A stretch of DNA of 37,980 nt, from positions 1 to 37,980 of the forward strand of contig JAGFJK010000254.1 in assembly GCA_024102795.1 (NCBI GenBank), given 5' to 3'. A program made the position numbers and the translations under genes. The stretch is from Pirellulaceae bacterium (GTDB lineage Bacteria; Planctomycetota; Planctomycetia; Pirellulales; Pirellulaceae). The notes beneath the pieces are model-generated. The model did not search any database. It had not been told where the DNA came from and saw only the letters and a list, made by a program, of their open reading frames with translations. This document shows, one piece after another, positions 14,909-22,757 of the stretch (the first letter of the stretch is position 1; each line of letters begins with the position of its first letter).

Positions 14909-17900
14909 ATGACCAGCGAACAGAAACACCGCGCCAAGCGCAAACGGGGTATCGTGCTGCTGGTGGTGATCAGCCTGCTGGCGCTGTTCGTGCTGATCGG
15001 CGTCACCTACGCGATCGTGGCCGGGCAGTATCGCCGAGCGGCCCAGGCGGGTCAGCGGTTCAAGGAATGGGACGACGATCCGCGGGACTACCTGGATCGG
15101 GCGTTTTACCAGGCGGTGCGCGACACCAACAACGCCAGCAGCGTGCGCGGTCACAGCCTGCTGGAGGATTTGTATGGCAACGATGGCGTGGTAGGCCGGG
15201 TGGACGTGCGCTTTGACGAGAACGGTCAGCGCCGCGTTCCCACGGCTCTAGCCGGCGGGCAGCTCGTGCGGTTCAGTTTCGCCGATCTGCCGGACAGCGG
15301 CTACGACAGCCCGTTCCAACCGTTCAACAAGATCCTCAATCCGGGCGGCCTGGGCGCCGGCGGCGACGATTACTACAACGGCCGAGTGCTGACGTTCCTC
15401 ACGGGAAGTTCGGCCGGCTACAGCGTCCGCGTGGTGGATACGTTCTTCAGCCGCGGAGCGGACGGGCACTGGGGCACCGATGCCGACGACGATGGCGACT
15501 CGAACAGCGATGTGGACAACATTGGCGAGGCGGGTTGGGACAACAGCGACGATCGCGTGTGGCTGGTCGTGGAAGACGACCTGGGCGCGGGACTGATCAG
15601 CAATCTGCAGAACGACCTGGCGCAAGGCCTGCTGCCGACGTTCATCATCAACGGCCGGCAGTTCAACGGCACGGGGCACGGCCTGCGAGTGGAAACCGGC
15701 ACGGCGCCCAACTTGGACGCCTATATCACGGTGCCCGCCGGCAGCATGGACAGCGAGGACCGGCGGCTGGTCGCCTTTTTGCCGCACTTCAATGCCTACC
15801 GCGGCCCTACGCGGCACGCGGTAAACGCGGGCGGAGCGGACGAGAGCTGGGACGCGGCCGATTACCAGAACATGTTCCTGGCGATGGTCCCGCCCAACTT
15901 GCTGGGCGATTCCAATGCCCGGTTGATCCCCTCGTTCCACCGCCCCGAACTGGTTCATTATTGGCGCAACCGCGTCCACAGCATGTCGAACTACCGAGTG
16001 TTCTGGCCCCGCAACGGCACGGGCGGCGCGTCGAACGCCCAGTACCGCGACTTCCGCCGGATGGTCTTCTTCCGGCCGATGCCCTGGGACCACCCGAACT
16101 TCACCGGCAGCAACCGGCTGATGGACGAACTGCTGGCCGCTGGTTGGAATCAGGGCGCGGACGGCGACTGGGGCAATGCCGGCGTGGACGACGACGGCGA
16201 CGGCATCGTGGACAACGCGAGTGAACGCGGCTGGCCGGGCAGCGACGACGAACTGAATGCCGACTCAACCATCGTCGACGCCTTTTCGCAGTTGTCCAGC
16301 TTGTACACGCTGCCCAGCGGCGAGACGTTCTTTGTCTATGACGTGGACAACGACGGCGACGGCATCCCGGACAGCGTCTGGCTGGACCTGGGATTCCCCG
16401 TCAAGACGTCGCCCGACGGCCGCAAGTACAAACCGCTGTTCGCCTTTCTGATCGAGGACCTGGACGGCCGGCTGAACCTGAACGCTCACAGCAACCTGGC
16501 CCATTATTTCCCGGCGGGGATGAGCAACAATCCGTACGGCTACTTCAGCGGCGGCAACTACCGCTTGCAGGACCTGACCGACGCCTGGGCGCACGACACC
16601 AACACGACGCGCGCGCTGCGATTGCCTCGCGGGCTGGGCTTCGGCCCGGCGGAGACCAATCTTGGTCCGCTGTTCACGGTGTCGCAAAGCGAGTTTGGCC
16701 GCATCCTGCTGGGACGCTATGGCAGCGACGGGCTGCCCGGCCGGTTTAACACGCTGGACGATCCGCTGACCGTGGCCAAGTACCTCAGCCTGCCGGACGA
16801 TCGCTGGCTGCTGGGCCTGGACGGGCAGCCGGGCATCGCCGGCTACGACGACGACAACGATGGCACGAACGACAACATCGAGGAGACCGGCGCGGCCGGC
16901 TCGGACGACATCGCCTACTCCTACTACGGCAGTCCCTGGGACACGCGCGGCATCGGCGGCTTCGCCCTGAACCATAACGGGCACCCGCATTACCAATACA
17001 TGGGTTTGCCTGGTGATCCGATCGACGATCCGTACGAAATGCTGCTCAACGCCCGGACCACGGGCGAGACTGGCGCCGGCGACACGCCGTACACGGTGGC
17101 CGAACTGGAACGGCTGCTGCGGTGGAGCGACGTCGATTCGCTGGGACTGCCCGACCGCCTGATCCGCACCGCGCCCAACACGTTCCACGGTTCCTCGCCG
17201 ATCAACTGGCGGAACCGACGCAGCGTGACCACGCACAGCTCGCACATCCCGATGCCCAACTTCACCTGGCCCACCGAGTTCCGGCAGGCGCAGTTGCGCT
17301 ACGGCCAGGGGCGCGATGGACGCTGGGGCGTGGCGTTTGTCGACGACGACATGAACGGCACCGACGACGATGCGTCCGAAGCCGGCTGGCCCGGATCGGA
17401 CGACGTGATCGCGGACGCCACGCTGACCAAGCTGATCGAGGCCCGCCTGCAGGCCGGCGGCGTGCCGCCGGCTCAAACGCTGGCGCAGATCCGCCGGATG
17501 TTCCCCTTCGAACTGCTGCGCGGCACGCCGATGAACATCAACCGGCTGCTGGGCAACGGCCGGGACGATCAGCGGAACAACCCCAACCTGGCCTTCAACC
17601 AGGTCGTGGATGAACCGCTGGAATGGTGGCTCGACGCCGAACGCCTGCCGCCGGGCGTGTTCAACAACCTGCCGATCAACTATCTGAACGGCGAACCGCG
17701 GGCGCACCAGGACGGCATGTTCCGTCCCAGCGGCGACACGCTGCTGACCGATCCCCGCCAGGCGCTGGCCCGGCACCTGTACTGCATGATGATGTTCCTG
17801 GTGGACGCCAGCGCCTTCCCGCATCCGATTACCGACGCAGACGGGCAGTTGTCGGCAACCGACCAGCGCGAGCTGACCGCTCGCCGCATCGCCCAGTGGG

Positions 17901-20854
17901 CGGTCAACGTGGTCGATTTCCGCGACGCGGACGGGATCATGACGCCGTTCGAGTACGACGTGAACCCGTTCAACGGCTGGAGCGTCGACGGCTGGATCGG
18001 CGTGGGTCCGGGCCCCGACCAGGGCTGGGGCGACGCCGGCGTGGACGACGACAACCAGAACGGCATCGACGACATCGGCGAACGCGGCCAGGGGGATGAT
18101 GCCAACGACGATAACAGCGGCGAGCGCCGGCTGGTCTGGGGTCTGGAGTATCCGGAAGTGCTGATCACCGAGACCAAGGCGTTCCACGACCGCCGCGTGA
18201 TGGACTCCCGGTTCGACAACAACATCGACCCGCAGGACGAGCGGGAACGCGGCTTCGACATGATGGATCCCGACCTGCACGACCCGGATCTGGATCAGTT
18301 CCGAGTGCCGCAGGGTTCGCTGTACATCGAGCTGTACTGCACGCGCAGCCGTTCGAAGAGTCGGGCCAACGCCAACCAGCGGCTGCCGCTGGACCTGTAC
18401 AGCCACGTGGCCCCGTCGGGCCAGGCCAGCGGGCGTTTGAACCTGGCCTACGTGCATCCGCAGCCCAGCGTTGACGGTCTGCAGCATCCATTGTGGCGGA
18501 TCGCGATCAGCGAGCAGCATGCGGCCAACGCGCCGGCCCGCAATCCGGAGGCCTTGAACAACCGGCCGACCAGCCTGTACACCAACCGCCGCGACAGTGC
18601 CTCGTACATGCCGCGATTCGCCAACCGCGTGCCCGCCGACTCGATGTCGATGCTTCCCAACCGTACCGGACCCGGCAACGAACTGCATATCGATCGCGTG
18701 ATCTGGTTCACGGATCTGTTCAATCCGAACGAGACGCCCAATAACGGCATGGATGACGACATGAACGGCTTCGTCGACGATGTGCGCGGTGCCAAGCCGT
18801 CGCATCCGCAGGCCAACGTCACGTTCTATAACTCCGGCGGATCGAACGTCAACAACGGCAACCCGCAGTCTACGGCCTGGGACGGCTCGCTGGAACCGGG
18901 CCAGTACCTGGTGATCGGCCCGCGCCCGCTGACGCACATGGGTTCGCAGGATCGGCCGCCCGGCATGTGGATGCCGTCGCCGCAGCGAGTGACCATGACC
19001 AACCTGCGTCCCGCGATGGGCATGCCGCCGCTGACCGGCATCGAATTGTTCGACGCCAGCGGGACGCGGACTTCCGGCAATCCGCTGGGCGGCATGGGAG
19101 TGACGAACATCCAGCCCGTGCTGAGCATGGTCGCGGACATGGACAAGCCCAATAACTGGGTCAACAACACCTGGCCCAACGGCCAGCCGCGGCGGATCGG
19201 GTTGAACATCTCCGAGCCGGAACGGGACAACTACTATCCCGAACCGAACGTGACCAACGACGCCATGTTGATTCCGTTCGACGCCTACGGGAACTATGTT
19301 ACCGGCACGCCGCAGTTGCTGGACATTCCGCTGGACAGCGACCCCAATCGGAACTATCCGCTGATCCGCCATGGCAGCCTGGTGCGGACCGGGACGTACA
19401 GCAACGTGCGCAGCGCCTTCCTGCAGCGGCTGGCCGATCCCACTCGACCCTGGCATCCCAACGAGAATCCCTACATCACGGTGGACTGGGCGTCGATCGA
19501 CCTGACCGTGTTCAACGGCGAGGACCAGGAGCCGGGCGGCTGGCCGATGGACAACAATGGCCAGCCGGTCCACTGGGACCCGTCGGACCCGGATCCCGAT
19601 GAGGCACCGCATTTCGAGACGCGGCAGCGCGGCCACGAGACGACGACCACGTTCGCCAACGTCTGGTCGCCGATCACGGCCTACCCGGACGTGTCGGTCG
19701 CCGGCGGCGCGGCGGAAAACTTCTTCCGCTACAGTCTGGAGCACACGCTGGGATTCCTCAACCGCGGCCGGCTGGCCGAAGTGCGGACGTCGAACGATTC
19801 GCCGGCCCCGTACATCGGCGACCCGCGCGAACGGCCGTTCCCCTGGCTGGCCTGGAACAACCGGCCGTTCGCCAATCCGCTGGAGCTGTTGAACGTGCCG
19901 GCGGAGCCCGCGTCGCGGATGACGGCCGAGTTCTCCGAGAACCGGCTGACGATCCAGCTCAATCCGGCCGGCGGCACGATGTACGACAACGACCAGGACG
20001 TGGACAGCTACCGGGCGCCGTACCGTTACCTGCTGAACTTCTTCAACGAGCGCACGAAGCTGTACCGCATCTTCGACTACCTGGAAACGCCCTCGCCGTT
20101 CGTGGGCACCGAGCGGTGGTACAACTCCCAGGCGTTCTACAACGCCAGCATGGGCACGTACTACGGGCTGGCGCCGCCGTTCAACTATATCTCGCGGTAC
20201 CGCGATCCGGGCCGGATCAACATCAACACGATCCACGATCCGCGGATCTGGGAAGCGATCAGCAAGGGTTTCCCGGCGATGGACCCGACCGTGAACAATT
20301 CGCCGACGGTGGACGAGATGTTCGAGAGCCGCCAGGGTTACGCCGGGTCGTGGCCGACGCTGAATTCCAACTACCCCTCGATCTTCAGCGACCCGTTCCG
20401 CTCGGCCGCCTCGGCCGACCTGATGCCGCTGCAGCCGATGCGCCGGGAAGGGATCGACGCCACGCTGATGCGGGGCGTGGGCACGGGAGCCAGCAAGCGG
20501 CCGCTATTCGATTTCGCCTCCACGGACAATGCCCGCGACACGCGCCGCAACCCGGCCCTGCGTTATCAGGGGTTGCAGCGGCTGAGCAACCTGGTGACGA
20601 CGCATTCGAACGTGTTCGCGATCTGGATCACGGTGGGCTACTTCGAGGTGCAGGCCAGCCCGGTTCCGCCCAGCAACGCGATCTCGGCGCATCCGGACGG
20701 CTACATGCTGGGCCCGGAGATTGGCGAGGACAGCGGGACCGTGCGCCGGCACCGCTCGTTCTACATCATCGACCGCTCGATGCCGGTGGGCTACATCCCC
20801 GGCGAGAACCGCGACGTGGACCGCGCCGTCCTGCTGCGGCGGTTCATCGAGTAG
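14909..20854 (+). CDS. Giant GspK-like pilin/pseudopilin, 1981 aa, with acidic loop motifs (fifth)
   Basis: The leader KHRAKRKRG is followed by IVLLVVISLLALFVLIGVTY. This is a prepilin-type helix with no Glu5, a hallmark of GspK, the pseudopilus tip protein. GspK-like signatures LDGRLNLNAHSN (about 515-530) and GRININTIHDPRIWE (about 1768) are seen. Acidic motifs lie near residues 185, 417, 637 and 802, with degenerate copies near 1035 and 1278 and a related DNDGDGIPDS near 480. Known GspK is about 330 aa and binds calcium in the enterotoxigenic E. coli GspI-J-K structure, so this protein is about six times larger. GAGAAAGAGAAG precedes the start. The open frame is uninterrupted over nearly 6 kb. 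It was probably co-transcribed with the pilin genes before the cassettes arrived. A surface adhesin role is possible. Confidence 0.85.
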   Translation: MTSEQKHRAKRKRGIVLLVVISLLALFVLIGVTYAIVAGQYRRAAQAGQRFKEWDDDPRDYLDRAFYQAVRDTNNASSVRGHSLLEDLYGNDGVVGRVDVRFDENGQRRVPTALAGGQLVRFSFADLPDSGYDSPFQPFNKILNPGGLGAGGDDYYNGRVLTFLTGSSAGYSVRVVDTFFSRGADGHWGTDADDDGDSNSDVDNIGEAGWDNSDDRVWLVVEDDLGAGLISNLQNDLAQGLLPTFIINGRQFNGTGHGLRVETGTAPNLDAYITVPAGSMDSEDRRLVAFLPHFNAYRGPTRHAVNAGGADESWDAADYQNMFLAMVPPNLLGDSNARLIPSFHRPELVHYWRNRVHSMSNYRVFWPRNGTGGASNAQYRDFRRMVFFRPMPWDHPNFTGSNRLMDELLAAGWNQGADGDWGNAGVDDDGDGIVDNASERGWPGSDDELNADSTIVDAFSQLSSLYTLPSGETFFVYDVDNDGDGIPDSVWLDLGFPVKTSPDGRKYKPLFAFLIEDLDGRLNLNAHSNLAHYFPAGMSNNPYGYFSGGNYRLQDLTDAWAHDTNTTRALRLPRGLGFGPAETNLGPLFTVSQSEFGRILLGRYGSDGLPGRFNTLDDPLTVAKYLSLPDDRWLLGLDGQPGIAGYDDDNDGTNDNIEETGAAGSDDIAYSYYGSPWDTRGIGGFALNHNGHPHYQYMGLPGDPIDDPYEMLLNARTTGETGAGDTPYTVAELERLLRWSDVDSLGLPDRLIRTAPNTFHGSSPINWRNRRSVTTHSSHIPMPNFTWPTEFRQAQLRYGQGRDGRWGVAFVDDDMNGTDDDASEAGWPGSDDVIADATLTKLIEARLQAGGVPPAQTLAQIRRMFPFELLRGTPMNINRLLGNGRDDQRNNPNLAFNQVVDEPLEWWLDAERLPPGVFNNLPINYLNGEPRAHQDGMFRPSGDTLLTDPRQALARHLYCMMMFLVDASAFPHPITDADGQLSATDQRELTARRIAQWAVNVVDFRDADGIMTPFEYDVNPFNGWSVDGWIGVGPGPDQGWGDAGVDDDNQNGIDDIGERGQGDDANDDNSGERRLVWGLEYPEVLITETKAFHDRRVMDSRFDNNIDPQDERERGFDMMDPDLHDPDLDQFRVPQGSLYIELYCTRSRSKSRANANQRLPLDLYSHVAPSGQASGRLNLAYVHPQPSVDGLQHPLWRIAISEQHAANAPARNPEALNNRPTSLYTNRRDSASYMPRFANRVPADSMSMLPNRTGPGNELHIDRVIWFTDLFNPNETPNNGMDDDMNGFVDDVRGAKPSHPQANVTFYNSGGSNVNNGNPQSTAWDGSLEPGQYLVIGPRPLTHMGSQDRPPGMWMPSPQRVTMTNLRPAMGMPPLTGIELFDASGTRTSGNPLGGMGVTNIQPVLSMVADMDKPNNWVNNTWPNGQPRRIGLNISEPERDNYYPEPNVTNDAMLIPFDAYGNYVTGTPQLLDIPLDSDPNRNYPLIRHGSLVRTGTYSNVRSAFLQRLADPTRPWHPNENPYITVDWASIDLTVFNGEDQEPGGWPMDNNGQPVHWDPSDPDPDEAPHFETRQRGHETTTTFANVWSPITAYPDVSVAGGAAENFFRYSLEHTLGFLNRGRLAEVRTSNDSPAPYIGDPRERPFPWLAWNNRPFANPLELLNVPAEPASRMTAEFSENRLTIQLNPAGGTMYDNDQDVDSYRAPYRYLLNFFNERTKLYRIFDYLETPSPFVGTERWYNSQAFYNASMGTYYGLAPPFNYISRYRDPGRININTIHDPRIWEAISKGFPAMDPTVNNSPTVDEMFESRQGYAGSWPTLNSNYPSIFSDPFRSAASADLMPLQPMRREGIDATLMRGVGTGASKRPLFDFASTDNARDTRRNPALRYQGLQRLSNLVTTHSNVFAIWITVGYFEVQASPVPPSNAISAHPDGYMLGPEIGEDSGTVRRHRSFYIIDRSMPVGYIPGENRDVDRAVLLRRFIE

Positions 20855-21365
20855 GAAACGGCACGGGGGGATTTATCGGGAACTCACCCCCGTCCGCTGT
20901 GTTGGCTCGCGCTTCGAGGTCGTGCAGCTTTTGAGTTGTTTTGCTGAGGGTACCTGGCGTCACAACCCAGGGAAACTTGGACGGCCTTCGCGTCGGCGAG
21001 CCCTCCCCCTTGATATCCCTCTGGCCCCCTCCCCGGAAGCCGGGGAGGGGGCCAGAAGTGATGGGAGAGGCTTGCGCGGCTATTCAGCTCCAACATGGGT
21101 ACGGAACATAAGTAGCCTGATCGACAACCCTCAATACTCGACCAAAACCACCCTGTGATTAGCAGGCCACGCTCCGCGTGATGAGCCTTCCGTTTGCGGC
21201 TTGAACCCGCGCCCGCGACCAGCGTCAAACCGGATTTGTGAGCGGCGAAACCCGCCGGCTTGCCCGGATTCCGAAAAAGTTGGACCAGTCCCGGTTTCTG
21301 CGGGCGGTGGCAGTATTAAAATCGAGAGATCGGGTCAACCACCAATTGCCGGGAGGTGCACCGCC
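20855..21365. other. Intergenic region between the pilin set and the DUF1080 gene
   Basis: A 511-bp stretch. It contains a perfect 16-bp-stem palindrome related to the nuclease cassette ends (21021-21055) and a short palindrome CACGCTCCGCGTG (21168-21180). The ribosome binding site GGGAGG (21351-21356) of the next gene is also here. An AT-rich TATTAA lies near 21313, but I cannot pair it with a good -35. No gene is supported. Confidence 0.6.
21021..21055. repeat. Isolated 35-bp perfect palindrome related to the nuclease cassette ends
   Basis: Two 16-bp arms (the left begins CTGGCCCCCT) with the loop AAG. The outer part matches the cassette terminal repeat, but the central GGGCTGGGGAGGGG part is absent. 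It looks like the two repeat ends joined with the gene removed. It may also act as a transcription terminator after the giant gene; there is no clear U-tract. Confidence 0.75.
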
Positions 21366-22757
21366 GTGCCACGCCATCGGATCACCACTTGTTTCAACTT
21401 CCGTCCGAGCCGCCCATCGTTCGCCTGGCGGCCAGTCGCCAGGATGGTGCTGGTTGCCGGCTTCATGCTGGCCGTTTGCATTTTGCCGAAGCGACCGGCG
21501 AGCGGCGCCGAATCCGCTCCGCCGCCCGGCTTTCAGTCGCTGCTCAACGGCCGCGACCTGAGCGGCTGGCACGGCCGGCCGCACTATGATCCTCGCAAGC
21601 TGGCGGCGATGAGCGACGAGGAGCGGCAACGGCAACTCGACGCCTGGATGACCGACACGCTGGCCCACTGGCGAATGGACGGCGACGAACTGGTCAACGA
21701 CGGCCATGGTCCGTACCTGACCACGGACCGGGACTATGGCGACATCGAACTGTGGATCGAGTACAAGACGGTTCCCAAGGCGGACAGCGGCATCTATCTC
21801 CGCGGCACTCCGCAAGTCCAGATCTGGGACTACACGAAGGAAGGCGGCAAGTGGGATCGCAACGCCGATAAGGGTTCCGGCGGACTGTTCAACAACGCCA
21901 AGGGTGCTCCCGGCCAGTTGCCGCTGGCCCTGGCCGACAAGCCGTTCGGCGAGTGGAACAAGTTTCGCATCGTGCAGGTCGGCGACCGGACCAGCGTCTG
22001 GCTGAACGGCACCCTGGTGGTGGATCACGCGGTGATGGAGAACTACTGGGACCGCCAGCGGCCGTTGTTCGCCCGCGGGCCAATTCAGTTGCAGACGCAC
22101 GGCGGCGAGATCCGTTGGCGGAACATCTTTGTCCGCGAGATTCCGCCGGAAGAAGCCACGCGGCTGCTGTCGGAGCGCGACGAGCAGGGTTTCCACAGCC
22201 TGTTCAACGGCCGCGACCTGAGCGGCTGGCAGGGAGACGTCGACAGCTATGAAGTGCGCGACGCGGCGATTGTGTGCCGGCCGGGCAAGGGCGGCAACCT
22301 GCTGACGACCGAGCAGTACGCGGATTTCGTCGCGCGGCTGGAGTTTCAACTGCCGCCGGGTGGCAACAACGGTCTGGCGATCCGGTTTCCGGGCGAGGGG
22401 CGGCCGCACCTGCACGGGATGTGCGAGCTGCAGGTGCTGGACGACGACCATCCCAAGTACGCTCAGCTCGATCCTCGCCAGTTCCACGGGTCGGCCTATG
22501 GCATGGTCGCGGCGCATCGAGGATACTTGCGTCCGGCTGGCCAGTGGAATTACCAGCAGGTGACCGTGCAGGGCTCGAAGATCCGCGTCGAACTGAACGG
22601 CTATACCATTCTGGATAGCGACCTGGGCGAGGTGACCGAGTTCAAGGATGGCGAGCCGCATCCGGGGAAGGATCTGGCAAGCGGCTACTTTGGCTTTGCC
22701 GGCCACAACGATCCGGTGGCCTTTCGACAGATCCGAATTCGACGGCTCGACCCGTAA
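21366..22757 (+). CDS. Exported protein with two DUF1080 (3-keto-disaccharide hydrolase-like) domains, 463 aa
   Basis: DUF1080 is a concanavalin/LamG-like fold found in planctomycete exported enzymes, some of which act on 3-keto-glycosides. The GTG at 21366 is chosen because GGGAGG lies 9 bases upstream and because it gives a leader with a hydrophobic core (MVLVAGFMLAVCIL) ending near ASGAESA. Domain 1 begins FQSLLNGRDLSGWHG. Domain 2 begins FHSLFNGRDLSGWQG and contains GGNNGLAIRFPG and LHGMCELQVLDDD. The two halves are clearly related, an internal duplication. The stop overlaps the next start by one base (TAATG), so it should be translated together with the EutBC-like gene. The substrate is unknown. 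Confidence 0.88.
   Translation: MPRHRITTCFNFRPSRPSFAWRPVARMVLVAGFMLAVCILPKRPASGAESAPPPGFQSLLNGRDLSGWHGRPHYDPRKLAAMSDEERQRQLDAWMTDTLAHWRMDGDELVNDGHGPYLTTDRDYGDIELWIEYKTVPKADSGIYLRGTPQVQIWDYTKEGGKWDRNADKGSGGLFNNAKGAPGQLPLALADKPFGEWNKFRIVQVGDRTSVWLNGTLVVDHAVMENYWDRQRPLFARGPIQLQTHGGEIRWRNIFVREIPPEEATRLLSERDEQGFHSLFNGRDLSGWQGDVDSYEVRDAAIVCRPGKGGNLLTTEQYADFVARLEFQLPPGGNNGLAIRFPGEGRPHLHGMCELQVLDDDHPKYAQLDPRQFHGSAYGMVAAHRGYLRPAGQWNYQQVTVQGSKIRVELNGYTILDSDLGEVTEFKDGEPHPGKDLASGYFGFAGHNDPVAFRQIRIRRLDP

Noticed and set aside
9769..18790. Classical EF-hands in the pilin-like proteins
   Set aside because: The DxDxDG core fits, but the conserved Glu falls at position 13 instead of 12 and there are no flanking helices in the expected pattern. 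I keep only a calcium-loop resemblance.
16265..20236. A 1323-codon open frame on the minus strand opposite the giant pilin-like gene
   Set aside because: High-GC codon bias keeps the antisense frame open. It has no family motifs, its composition is rich in Arg, Val, Gln and His in the manner of antisense frames, and the plus-strand protein has clear domain signals.
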